From contig OY969623.1 of NCBI GenBank assembly GCA_963701675.1, forward strand, positions 8,618,001 to 8,682,000: a stretch of DNA of 64,000 nt, given 5' to 3'. Source of the DNA: G963701675 sp963701675. GTDB taxonomy: Bacteria > Planctomycetota > Planctomycetia > Gemmatales > Gemmataceae. The translations under genes were made by a program, and so were the position numbers. This document shows positions 7,637-17,300 of the stretch, piece after piece. Each line of letters starts with the position of its first letter. Position 1 is the stretch's first letter. The notes beneath the pieces were generated by a model. The model searched no databases and was not told where the DNA came from. It was given only the letters and a program-made list of their open reading frames with translations.

Positions 7637-8941
7637 ATGACGATACAGAACATCCACGCGCGGGAAATTCTCGACAGTCGCGGCAATCCCACCGTTGAGG
7701 TGGAGGTGGTTCTGGCAGACGGAAGCGTGGGCCGGGCTGCCGTTCCAAGCGGGGCGAGTACGGGCGCACATGAGGCGCTCGAGTTACGTGACGGCGACGC
7801 CAAACGCTATCTGGGCCGGGGTGTCTTGAACGCCGTGCGCAACGTGAACGAGGTGATCGCGCCGGAGTTGATCGGTTGCGACGCGATGGACCAGTTGGCC
7901 ATCGATCGACTCATGTTGGAGCTCGACGGAACTGCGCACAAAGAAAATCTCGGTGCCAACGCGATTCTAGGAGTTTCGCTCGCCGTCGCGCACGCTGCCG
8001 CTGATTACCTCGGATTGCCGCTGTACCGGTATTTGGGCGGCACCAATACGAAGTATCTGCCCGTGCCGATGATGAACGTTTTGAACGGCGGCAAGCACGC
8101 CGACAATAACGTCGACTTCCAGGAATTCATGATCGTGCCGGTGAAGGCGGAGACGTTTCGAGATGCCCTGCGCATGGGGGCCGAGACGTTTCATTCCCTC
8201 AAAAAGGTATTGCAGAAACGACAATTAAGCACGGCCGTCGGCGATGAGGGCGGATTCGCTCCCAACCTGAAAACTGCCGAAGATGCATTCGAAGTTTTGG
8301 CCCTGGCCGTGGAAGGCGCGGGTTACCGATTCGGCGAAGACATCGTGCTTGCGTTAGACCCGGCAACGACCGAACTCTATGATGAAGCGAAAAAAAAGGA
8401 AAAGTCGGGTTACTGTTTCTTCAAAAGCCGGCCGGATCACATCGCCACGACGGAGGAAATGATCGATCTGTGGAAGAATTGGTGTAGCCGCTGGCCCATC
8501 CGTTCCATCGAGGACGGGCTTGCCGAAGACGATTGGAACGGCTGGCAAAAGCTGACGCGGGAACTCGGCGCCCGGATTCAATTGGTCGGCGATGATTTGT
8601 TCGTGACCAACACCGAGCGACTTCGAAAGGGAATCGAACAAAACGTTGCCAACAGCATTCTCGTCAAAGTCAACCAGATCGGGACATTGACGGAAACGCT
8701 GGACGCGATCGACCTCGCCCGCCGCAACGGCTACACCGCGGTGATCAGCCATCGCAGCGGCGAGACAGAAGACGCGACGATCGCCGACATCGCCGTCGCC
8801 ACCAATGCCGGCCAGATCAAGACCGGCTCGGCCAGTCGCACGGACCGGACGGCGAAATACAATCAGCTCCTTCGCATCGAGGATGAATTGCAAGAGGACG
8901 CGCGCTATGGCATTGACCTGTGCCCGGCGTTTCGGAGTTAG
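7637..8941 (+). CDS. eno: Enolase
   Basis: The 434-residue enzyme interconverts 2-phosphoglycerate and phosphoenolpyruvate in glycolysis. It opens MTIQNIHAREILDSRGNPT and contains GGKHADNNVDFQEFM, GDEGGFAPNL, SIEDGLAEDDW, VGDDLFVTN and the signature SHRSGETEDATIAD, which cover the Mg ligands and catalytic loops. Length is normal (about 430). The frame is open upstream to 7535, but the conserved start is the ATG at 7637. The gene is followed after 10 nt by a small membrane protein gene. Confidence 0.97.
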   Translation: MTIQNIHAREILDSRGNPTVEVEVVLADGSVGRAAVPSGASTGAHEALELRDGDAKRYLGRGVLNAVRNVNEVIAPELIGCDAMDQLAIDRLMLELDGTAHKENLGANAILGVSLAVAHAAADYLGLPLYRYLGGTNTKYLPVPMMNVLNGGKHADNNVDFQEFMIVPVKAETFRDALRMGAETFHSLKKVLQKRQLSTAVGDEGGFAPNLKTAEDAFEVLALAVEGAGYRFGEDIVLALDPATTELYDEAKKKEKSGYCFFKSRPDHIATTEEMIDLWKNWCSRWPIRSIEDGLAEDDWNGWQKLTRELGARIQLVGDDLFVTNTERLRKGIEQNVANSILVKVNQIGTLTETLDAIDLARRNGYTAVISHRSGETEDATIADIAVATNAGQIKTGSASRTDRTAKYNQLLRIEDELQEDARYGIDLCPAFRS

Positions 8942-8951
8942 ATAAGCCCAC

Positions 8952-9197
8952 ATGGTTCTTTCAACGTTCGTCACGCGCTGCCTGTTTCGGCTCACCTTGG
9001 GCTTGGCGACGGCATTGGTGATCCTCTTGTTTGCCGCGCCGTTGCTGGATACGGGGGCAGCGATTCGCAACGGGCCGGGGCGAGTTGTCGCCTTGTTCTC
9101 CCGCGATGCCGTGGTTCGCCAGACGGGACTTGCGGCAGCGGCGGGACTTTACGTGACGGCCGCGGTCTTCTTTCGCTCTGGACCGTCTCATGCCTAG
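8952..9197 (+). CDS. Small membrane protein
   Basis: The 81-residue protein has two hydrophobic segments (about residues 10-32 and 58-74) and no recognised domain. It begins 10 nt after enolase and overlaps the next gene by 8 nt, so it appears to be part of the same operon. FtsB would be expected in this place in some genomes, but no coiled coil is visible. Function unknown. Confidence 0.6.
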   Translation: MVLSTFVTRCLFRLTLGLATALVILLFAAPLLDTGAAIRNGPGRVVALFSRDAVVRQTGLAAAAGLYVTAAVFFRSGPSHA

Positions 9198-9765
9198 TTG
9201 GCTCGTCGACGACCCGACCAACGTGCTCCTCGTCCTGGGCCTCGTGGCGGCCGGGCTCGGAATCGTCTGGTGGCGCACACGGCAGCGCGCCTACGTGATT
9301 GGCCTGCTCATTGTCGGCGCTATCATCGTAGCGGTTCTGTCGCTCAAGTTTCTCGTTCCAACCGACTTCAAACAGATCGTTCGCAAGACGCGGGAGATGG
9401 CCGATGCCGTCGCCGACCGCGATGTGAATCGCATCTTCACTCACATGTCCGACCAGTTCATGCTCCAGGATAACGTGAAGAAGGCCGACTTCCGTCAGCG
9501 CGTCGAGGGTTACATCAAGCGAGGTGATGTGACCGGCGTTGAAGTCTGGGATTTTGAAGCCGTCGAGATTTCTCGGCCGAAGCGAACGGCCGTCGTCATA
9601 TTTCGGACGAAAGGAAAAGGGCCAGCTTTCGGCGGCTTCGGGAACTTCAATTGTAAGGCGACATTTGTTCTCGATTCCGACCAAGAATGGCGGATGAAGG
9701 ATTTTCGGCTTTACTGGCCCCACGTTGATCCACGTGTCGGCGAAGAATTACAATATCGGTTCTAA
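9190..9765 (+). CDS. Membrane-anchored NTF2/SnoaL-like protein
   Basis: The 191-residue protein has two N-terminal membrane helices (about residues 10-28 and 36-54) and then a 130-residue soluble domain beginning FKQIVRKTREMADAVADRD. The predicted helix-then-sheet pattern and the VWDFEAVEI, AVVIFRTKG and WRMKDFRLYWPHVDP strands resemble NTF2/SnoaL-like folds. It overlaps the 81-residue gene upstream by 8 nt. Function unknown; a cell-surface or periplasm-facing accessory domain is likely. Confidence 0.65.
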   Translation: MPSWLVDDPTNVLLVLGLVAAGLGIVWWRTRQRAYVIGLLIVGAIIVAVLSLKFLVPTDFKQIVRKTREMADAVADRDVNRIFTHMSDQFMLQDNVKKADFRQRVEGYIKRGDVTGVEVWDFEAVEISRPKRTAVVIFRTKGKGPAFGGFGNFNCKATFVLDSDQEWRMKDFRLYWPHVDPRVGEELQYRF

Positions 9766-9778
9766 AAAGAGGCGTTCG

Positions 9779-11002
9779 ATGCGAGGGCTGGACGGACTCG
9801 CGAGTGATCTTTATCAAGAGATTTGCTCGATCCCGCTGATTGATCCGCACACGCACATCAATCCGCTTGCGCCGACGGCAAGAAACCTGGCGGAGATTCT
9901 CGACTACCACTACTACACCGAACTCGCACACTCATGCGGTTTGGACAAGAAGCTGCTCGGCCCCGAACATGAGCCGCGCGATCGTGTTCGCGCGATCCTT
10001 CGTCACGCGTCCCAATTCGACAACACGGTGCAATACCAATGGCTGGTCGAGATTGCCCGAGAGTTTCTCGGATACACCGGCGAGCGGCTTACCGACGCCG
10101 ACACCGATTGGCTTTGGGATGCCGCAGAACGAACCTTTGCTGCTCCGGATTGGGAGGAGCGCGTGCTCCAAAAAACCAATTTGGAGAAGGCGTTTCTCAC
10201 AAACGATTTCGACGATCCGCTGTCCGGGTTTGATACCGGTCGATACGTCCCGTGTTTGCGGGCCGACGAATTGGTGTTTCATCTCGGCAAGCGAGAGGTC
10301 CGCGAACGATTGGCCCAAGCGACAGGAGTGGACGCCGTCGACGCCGGTGGGATTCGGCGTGCAGTTACCAAGTTGTTTGACCGCTTCGTGGCGCACGGCG
10401 CCAAGGCGTGTGCGGTATCACTGCCGCCGGACTTTACGCCGCAACCTATTTCTAACGACGCGGCCACAGGAGTCTTTTGGATTCTGGCGGAATGCTGCCG
10501 GGAGTTTCGTCTCCCTTTCGACCTCATGATCGGTGTTAACCGCAGCGTTTACGCTCATGGCGTGCATCAAGGCCGGGATTTGTTCGATCAGCGGTGGTCG
10601 CTTCGGCAGTATGCGGAACTCTTCAATTCATTTCCGGACGTGACATTTTGCGTTTCGGTACTGAGCAGCATGCAGAATCAAGAACTGGCCGCGTACTCTT
10701 GGATCTTCCCCAATGTGGTAACGAGCGGTCACTGGTGGTACTCGAACGTGCCGGTGCTGATCGAATCCGACTTGCGGCTCAGGCTCCAGGCGGTGCCGAA
10801 GGTCAAACAGATCGGCTACTACAGCGACATATACAAACTGGAGTTCGCGCTGCCGAAGTACAACATGTACCGCCGCATCCTCGCTACCGTGCTCGCCGAT
10901 GACTTCGTCCGCCCAGGCGTGTGTGCGGAAAGCCAGGCGGTTGACATCGCTCGCTGTTTGCTCCGTGACAACGTCCAGCGCATCTTTCACCTCGACTCGT
11001 GA
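9779..11002 (+). CDS. Uronate isomerase-like amidohydrolase
   Basis: The 407-residue protein belongs to the uronate isomerase branch of the amidohydrolase superfamily. It has IPLIDPHTHINPL (HxH metal site), then FDTGRYVPCLRADELVF, SLPPDF, YAHGVHQGRDL and the late WWYSN and IGYYSD segments. UxaC converts glucuronate/galacturonate to fructuronate/tagaturonate. This member is shorter than E. coli UxaC (470), so its substrate may differ. AAAAGAGG precedes the ATG at 9779, inside the longer open frame. Its last 16 bases overlap the convergent protease gene. An altronate dehydratase family gene at 22328 could act in the same pathway. Confidence 0.8.
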   Translation: MRGLDGLASDLYQEICSIPLIDPHTHINPLAPTARNLAEILDYHYYTELAHSCGLDKKLLGPEHEPRDRVRAILRHASQFDNTVQYQWLVEIAREFLGYTGERLTDADTDWLWDAAERTFAAPDWEERVLQKTNLEKAFLTNDFDDPLSGFDTGRYVPCLRADELVFHLGKREVRERLAQATGVDAVDAGGIRRAVTKLFDRFVAHGAKACAVSLPPDFTPQPISNDAATGVFWILAECCREFRLPFDLMIGVNRSVYAHGVHQGRDLFDQRWSLRQYAELFNSFPDVTFCVSVLSSMQNQELAAYSWIFPNVVTSGHWWYSNVPVLIESDLRLRLQAVPKVKQIGYYSDIYKLEFALPKYNMYRRILATVLADDFVRPGVCAESQAVDIARCLLRDNVQRIFHLDS

Positions 11003-11595
11003 GCTCCCAGCCAGCGCACCGGATCTTTAACGACCATTAGCAACATCACGAAATCATAAGCTCCGTGGGCCAGCATCGGCACAAGCAAGTTGCCGAACAC
11101 GAGCCAAAGCGCACCAAGATAAGCTCCCATGAGTGCGGCGAAGACCACATAGACGATGGAAAACGGGTGCAGCAGCCCGAATAGCACGCTGCTTGCCAGT
11201 AAGGCAAGCGTCGGTCCCCACCAGCTGGTGGCGATGGTTTGCAACGCTCCGCGGAAAAGCAACTCTTCGGTGACGCCGGCCACGAGTGAGATCAACAGAA
11301 GCTCCGGCCAGCGACAGACGTGGAAAATCGGCCGCAATATTGCGTCGCAGAATCGCCGCATTTCCGCGGAAGACCTCGTCGGCAAGCGAAGGAAAATCAA
11401 CATGCCGACAATCATGGGGATGCTAAGAAGTGCGCCAATGGCGGCATCCGCGATGCTCCACAGGATGGTTCCGCACAAGGGGAGATCGCAGAGCCAAATG
11501 AGGAGCAACGCCAATCCGGCGAGGGCGCCTTCTCCGCACACCATCAACAAAAACAGTTGAACGCGAAAGGCGCCCGTTTTTTCGATTCTGCTCAA
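10987..11595 (-). CDS. CPBP family intramembrane metalloprotease
   Basis: The protein has about 202 residues and multiple membrane helices. The CPBP/CAAX-protease-like motifs are EELLFRG (motif 1, glutamate pair), FGLLHPF (motif 2) and a final LAHGAYDFV with His/Asp. Members cleave prenylated or other membrane proteins, or confer bacteriocin immunity. I propose TTG at 11595, which overlaps the stop of the upstream transporter gene as TTGA, suggesting translational coupling; an internal ATG near 11544 is the alternative. Confidence 0.75.
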   Translation of the reverse strand: MSRIEKTGAFRVQLFLLMVCGEGALAGLALLLIWLCDLPLCGTILWSIADAAIGALLSIPMIVGMLIFLRLPTRSSAEMRRFCDAILRPIFHVCRWPELLLISLVAGVTEELLFRGALQTIATSWWGPTLALLASSVLFGLLHPFSIVYVVFAALMGAYLGALWLVFGNLLVPMLAHGAYDFVMLLMVVKDPVRWLGAHESR

Positions 11596-13640
11596 CCGAT
11601 GATGACCTGTGGTTGTCGCTCGGGACGGGGTTCTGCACGACGGATGAGGGCACGGACCATCCACGGCACGTTTCCCTGTCCGAAGAGCACGAACTTCAAG
11701 TTGGCCGCGATCGGATTTTCATCGGACCAGCCGAAGTGGATCTCCGGTGGATCGCCGACTTTAGAAAGTTCCAGCGCCACCGCGGCCAACGCATGGGGAA
11801 TGGATGCGCAACGGGTGACCCGCAGAACAAATCGACCGTCGTCTTGGTGGGCTTCCACGAGCGGAAGCTGATAGAACTCGCTCGGGTCGCCTAATGTGGC
11901 TTCCACGAAAACTACGGGAATCTCCGGCGTCAGTCGATGGCGTGCACGAATCTCGGCTTCTTTGTCGGCGATACTTCGGTGACCGGGGCGATGCGGCACC
12001 ATAACAGGGAAATCGAGATATACCAAGCTTTGCCAGAGGAACTTGGAGCGGTCGTCGACAAACTCGAACCCCGAGAATCGCAGCTCGCTGGTGCGAATAG
12101 CCCGTGACACCATCGAAACGCCCAACACCACGGCCACCAATACAAGCGCGACAAGGGCGCCTTCCGGACGCGCGATCATGACAGCGCCGGCCAATACGGT
12201 GAACACGACCGCGCTGAATGCGGAAAGATACGTCATCCAAAATGAGCGCGTCGGTGACGAATCCAGTCGCCGGGCTGCGAGCATGGCCGCCATCGACGCG
12301 CTGGCGAAAAGCATGAGTACGCTGGTAGCGTAAGCGCCGCGCTGTGCATTCAAACTCGCGTGGAAGACGACCGTGACAACTAGCTTGGTAAGGTTGAAGA
12401 GATAAAGAATCGCGCCGATCGCGGATGCCCATGGCAGTTCCATTCCCAGCCGATGGAGGTAGGGAGGCACCAGGTCGCGGAGAGCGATGGTGACCGCGGC
12501 GCCGGCCAGGCTGAGGATCACGATGGTGGCGGCATCGTAGGTCGTGCCGAAAAGCTCCCCGAACATGGGATTGATGTCCTTAGCCGACGTTCCGATTGCC
12601 AACGTTCCGCCGTGGGCGAGATAAGCGAGTGATCGGTCGGCGGCGTCGCCACCTGGGGCGAGGGCGTGCGCGGGAATCAGGGTGGTAGTTACCATCGTGG
12701 CGCCGAGGAGGTAAACGGCCATGATGGCCGCAGCCGCACGCAGCATCTTTCGTGTATTTCGAACTCGGCCAGTGGGAAAATCGGAAGCATCGTTCGCGGC
12801 GCTGCGGATGAGCGGCATGGCCACCATGCTTAACTCAAAGCCGCTCAATCCCAGTGCCATCTTCGGAAGCACGAGCAGACACGCGGCCGCCATCATCCAG
12901 AACGTGCCGTTCAGCGGGAAAGAAAGTGAGGTTCCGTTATTCTCTCTCGCATTTGCCCACCACTCCTGCACGACATGGAAGTTGTCGCCGAGGTAAACGA
13001 GGCCGCTGACAATCACGACGGCATTGAGAGTCAAATAAACCGCGACGACGACCGCGGCGAGTTGCACGACTCGTTTCGTGAAGCCCCTCCAGAACACGGC
13101 CCAAAAGATGAACCCGACGACAAGTAAGAGCAGCGTCGCGACCATCTGCCGGTCCCAGTAATCCCAGATGCGTTGCCAGACTGGATGATCGCTGGCCGAC
13201 CTGGCATCACCCGCCGTCCAGATGTGATCGAGAGCACGTTGCCATTGAGGGTTCGGATTCTGGATGAGGTGAACCGCGGCGTCGGCTGCCGAGAAAGTCC
13301 GGCTGAAGATAAAGTTGGTCGCGGCAAACCCGAGAAGAATCAACACCAGCAGCTTCCCTGTCCAACCCGGCACCAGTCGTTCCAACATTCCGATCGATCC
13401 CTGCCCGCGCACCGACCAGCGGGCCACATAGCCGTAAACCGGCACGGCGCAGAAAATCGTAATAACTACGATTAACGTCATGGCCAACGGCGCCAGCGGG
13501 CCAGCGGCCTGGTATGCAATCGACGGCTGATAGGCGAGTGTGCTGAAATAGTCCAGGCCGATGAGGCAAAGGATCCACGGCCACGCGGCTTCGAATGGCT
13601 TCGGCGGACCAGACTTCGTGTCGTTGGCGGTAGCGCTCAT
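11592..13640 (-). CDS. APC superfamily amino-acid-type transporter
   Basis: The 682-residue protein begins MSATANDTKSGPPKPFEAAW. It has roughly twelve membrane helices with the APC start region LCLIGLDYFSTLAYQPS and a soluble C-terminal domain of about 150 residues. The tail sits on the cytoplasmic side by analogy with APC proteins that have regulatory tails. The substrate is unknown. The gene is divergent from the ECF sigma factor at 13754, with a GCCCACGGG hairpin repeat between them, and ends in a 4-nt overlap with the CPBP protease gene. Confidence 0.75.
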   Translation of the reverse strand: MSATANDTKSGPPKPFEAAWPWILCLIGLDYFSTLAYQPSIAYQAAGPLAPLAMTLIVVITIFCAVPVYGYVARWSVRGQGSIGMLERLVPGWTGKLLVLILLGFAATNFIFSRTFSAADAAVHLIQNPNPQWQRALDHIWTAGDARSASDHPVWQRIWDYWDRQMVATLLLLVVGFIFWAVFWRGFTKRVVQLAAVVVAVYLTLNAVVIVSGLVYLGDNFHVVQEWWANARENNGTSLSFPLNGTFWMMAAACLLVLPKMALGLSGFELSMVAMPLIRSAANDASDFPTGRVRNTRKMLRAAAAIMAVYLLGATMVTTTLIPAHALAPGGDAADRSLAYLAHGGTLAIGTSAKDINPMFGELFGTTYDAATIVILSLAGAAVTIALRDLVPPYLHRLGMELPWASAIGAILYLFNLTKLVVTVVFHASLNAQRGAYATSVLMLFASASMAAMLAARRLDSSPTRSFWMTYLSAFSAVVFTVLAGAVMIARPEGALVALVLVAVVLGVSMVSRAIRTSELRFSGFEFVDDRSKFLWQSLVYLDFPVMVPHRPGHRSIADKEAEIRARHRLTPEIPVVFVEATLGDPSEFYQLPLVEAHQDDGRFVLRVTRCASIPHALAAVALELSKVGDPPEIHFGWSDENPIAANLKFVLFGQGNVPWMVRALIRRAEPRPERQPQVIIG

Positions 13641-13658
13641 GAAGATCGTAATACTAAA

Positions 13659-13701
13659 GCCCACGGGCTGCGACCCGTGGGCTCGGCTGCGACCCGTGGG
13701 C
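13659..13701. repeat. GCCCACGGG-type hairpin repeat, copy 1
   Basis: GCCCACGGG at 13659-13667 pairs with CCCGTGGGC at 13674-13682, and a second CCCGTGGGC follows at 13693-13701. The same arm sequence occurs at 20098-20122 and, with wider arms, at 48948-48981. It lies between divergent genes and could act on either transcript. Confidence 0.8.
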
Positions 13702-13753
13702 CTGCCGGAATCCAAACTATCCGCCGTCGTATCTCGTCTAAGATGATGAAGGC

Positions 13754-14311
13754 ATGAATCAGCCGGGCCCTATTGTGCAGGCACGATCGACACCGGCGAG
13801 CGATGGCACGCCATCGCCGAAGGAGATGCTGGCCCGCGCCTTCAACGAAATTCGCGACGAACTCGTAAGCACGCTTTGGTTTATCCTCGGAAATCGGGAA
13901 GACGCACAAGACTCGGCCCAGGAAGCATTCTTGAAGTGCTGGCGCGCCGAAGAGAGTCTGGCGAGTGTGCGGGATTTGCGCGCCTGGATATTTCGTGTCG
14001 GTCTCAATGCCGCCAAAGACCTGCAGCGCAGCGCCTGGCACCGCCGGGCGAAGCTGTTCAGCGGAGGAGAAGCGATGTTAGCCGGTGAAAACACGAGTGC
14101 GGATGAGACGTTGGAGCAAGAAGAAACCATCGAGCAGCTTCGGCAGGCGATCCTGAAGTTACGACCGGACGAAAAGGAAGTCTTCCTCCTCCGGCAGAAC
14201 GGCGAGTTGACGTATGAACAGATTGCCGAAATCCGCAACAGCCCCGTCGGCACCGTAAAGACCCAGATGCGAAGTGCGCTACAGAAGTTACGCCGCCAAT
14301 TGGCCACGTGA
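13754..14311 (+). CDS. ECF-type RNA polymerase sigma factor
   Basis: The 185-residue protein has a sigma region 2 with NREDAQDSAQEAFLKCWR and RDLRAWIFRVGLNAAKDLQR, and region 4 with LRPDEKEVFLLRQ, LTYEQIAEI and PVGTVKTQMRSALQKLRRQL. It is followed after 24 nt by a gene whose product begins with a zinc anti-sigma domain, so the two should form a sigma/anti-sigma pair. Target promoters cannot be named. No autoregulatory promoter of the ECF type could be assigned with confidence. Confidence 0.93.
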   Translation: MNQPGPIVQARSTPASDGTPSPKEMLARAFNEIRDELVSTLWFILGNREDAQDSAQEAFLKCWRAEESLASVRDLRAWIFRVGLNAAKDLQRSAWHRRAKLFSGGEAMLAGENTSADETLEQEETIEQLRQAILKLRPDEKEVFLLRQNGELTYEQIAEIRNSPVGTVKTQMRSALQKLRRQLAT

Positions 14312-14335
14312 GCGCTTTTTTGGAGTGACGAACTT

Positions 14336-17300
14336 ATGAACCGCTGCGAATCCATCCAGTCACAGATGCTGGATTTCCTTTACGATCTGTTAGACGAAAA
14401 CGAGGTGCAGTCGCTCCGCACCCATATGGCGGGGTGTGCCGGTTGTCGGGAAGCGCTTGCGAAGGCGGAAGCACAGAAAGCGCTTTTCGGATCGGCGGCT
14501 CGGTTGCAGTTCCCCGGCGTTCAGTTTGGCGTCATTCCCATGTCCAGCGCACCGGCGAGGCCAGTAGTGGCGGGTCGGCAGCGGCACAACGCGGTGGTGC
14601 GTTGGGCGGTGGCGGCCGTGGTGCTGCTGGCCTTGGGCGGACTCGGCATCGGCTCCAATGCCTACCGACAGGAACACGATCGGTTGGCAGCCGCTCAGGC
14701 CAAATCAGAAGAGCTTTACGCGCAGATCGATCAATTGGACGCCGCTCATGCCGTTGAGGAAAAAAAGGCGGCCGAAGCGTGCACCGTGGCGCGGCTTGGA
14801 TTGGAACAGCTTGAGCCGCAATTCCAACTTGAGATCAACAAAGCCCAACTGGAATTGAATAGCCGGCAACTGCGTATGAGCATTAGCGGTCCGCCGACGG
14901 TCGAAGCGGGCGCGGTCAATGATTACCAAGTCCAAATCTACAATGCCGCCTATCAACCCATTGCGGCACAGATCAGTGCAGAACTCCAGGACGGGCGCGG
15001 TCGACAAGTGGTTGCGAAACTTGATACGAAGCCTGCCTCAACGCCGGGCGCTGCACGCTTGGCTCTGCCGCGCGACCTACCGGTGTCACCAGGCTGCGAT
15101 CTTCAGCTCGTCGTCAAGGCAAAGGCGGAGGGCGGCGTCACCGGCGAGCTTACGGAGAAACTGAAACTCGTCGCACCGGTATACCTCACCCATCTGGCCA
15201 CGGACAAGCCGATGTATCAGCCGGGCGAAACGGTTCACTTTCGATCCTTGACGCTTGAACGATCCAGCCTCAAACCGGCCGCGGATGAGCTTCGTTTGCA
15301 ATACACCATTTCCACGCCGACAGGTGAAACGCAGCCGATTCTCGAGGGCGCGGCTCGAGTAGCGGATGCCGCAACGGGGTTGTCGTTGTTGGGCCAAGAC
15401 AACCAACCAATCCGCGGCATCGGCGCCGGCGAGTACTTCATCGACGAAAATGGGCCGGGCGGCGAGTACACATTGACGGTGAACGAAATGACGGGCCGAT
15501 TTCCCGCACAACAACGCAAGTTCATCGTTAACCGATATCAGAAGCCGCGCCTCAACAAGGACCTGGAGTTCACCAGAAAATCATACGGGCCGGGAGACGA
15601 GCTCGTCGCCGCCTGCAAGGTCGCCAGTGCGGAAGGCGGGGCAGTGCTCGCCCAGAAACCTGTTGTCGCCACGCTGAAAGTCGATGACCTGCCCGTTCAG
15701 ACGGCTCAGTTACAGACCGATGCCAAAGGCGCGGTCAACATAAAGTTCCAACTTCCCGCCAGCATGGAACGCGGCGACGGCACTCTGGTGGTCGAGTTCA
15801 ACGACGGCGGTAACGTCGAGTCGATTGCGAAACCGATTCCCATCGTCTTGAAAAAACTCCGCGTAGATTTCTTCCCCGAAGGCGGCGACCTGGTGGCTGG
15901 CGTTCCGAACCGCGTTTATTTCCAAGCACGCACCACGCTCGACAAACCGGCCGAACTGAGTGGAAGTATCGTTGACGATCGTGGCCAGGTGGTTGCATCG
16001 GCGGTGACCTTGAATGACGCGACACAACCGGGCGCTAACCAAGGCATGGGGAATTTTGAGTTCACTCCGGAAACCGGCAAAACATACCAATTACGAATCG
16101 AAAGTCCGACGGGAATCGACGGAAAATATCCGCTTCCCGAACCCAAGGCCGATGGCGTGGTGTTGGCTATCGCGTCGGGTGTAACGAAAGACGATGAGCC
16201 GATTCGCGTAAAACTTCAAGGCGGCAAAGAGTCGCGCCGCTTTCTGATCGGCGCTTATTGCCGTGGCCGACTCATGGCCCATGAACGCATCATGGCCGCG
16301 CCGGGCCAGGCGACCGAGATCGCACTCCGCCCGGAAGCCGGCATCGGCGGTGTGTATCGAGTGACGGTGTTTGAGGAACAAGGAAACCAAGGTTCGAAGC
16401 AGTTGGTTCCCCGTGCAGAACGTTTGGTTTATCGCATTCCGGCTCAGCGGCTCAACTTGAAAGTCGACGCGAATAAGACGCTTTACGTTCCCGGTGAAAA
16501 GGTCGCGCTTTCCTACACGGCCACCGATGAGAAGGGTAAACCCGCGCCCGGGATGGTGATGGTTTCGGTCGTGGACAAGAGCGTCGTGAAGCTCGCCGAT
16601 GAGAAGACATTTCGCACGATGCCGACGCATTTCTTGCTGACGACGGAGGTGCGCCGGCCGGAAGATTTGGAGCATGCCGATTTCCTGCTTTCGACTCATC
16701 CGAAGGCCGCGGTTGCGCTGGACCTGTTATTGGGCGTTCAGGGTTGGCGCCGCTTCGTCGAACAGCACGACCCCGAGGAATTCAAACGGAAGAACCTCGA
16801 GGAATCGACTCAGTTAGCGGTTCGCAGCGGCCGAATGACGCCGGCGATGACGCCCAGGATGTCCCGCTCGGAGGAACTTGCGACCCGTGAAGTGATCGAG
16901 ACGTTCACGGCGCGGAGGGCCGACCTTGCAGACAAGTTGGATCGTGTGGAAGCCGAATATGTGCGGGTGACGACGAGCGAACAAGAAACCACGGCACGGC
17001 GGCAGGAAGAGCTTTTGCGAGAGGCCGCCTCGGCGCAGACCAGCGCGGAACAAGGTTTCGAGCGATTGGTGGAGTATCGAAGGCTGGCCCACATCGTGCT
17101 TCCGATTGCGGCGATTGCCCTCTTGGCCGTGTGCATCATGAGCATCGCGCTGTCCATCTTCGGAGGTCACGCGGCAGACATGCTACCGTGTGTGGTTGCC
17201 GCCGGGGTGTCGTTTCTTTTATTGGGCGCGGTCCTCGTTTACGCATGGCAGACCAATGAACCGTCGTTGACATTTCGCCATTTGGAATTGGCAAACGAGG

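Noticed and set aside
8354..9070. 238-codon open frame on the minus strand opposite enolase
   Set aside because: It is the antisense shadow of enolase, has no recognisable motif and no ribosome binding site.
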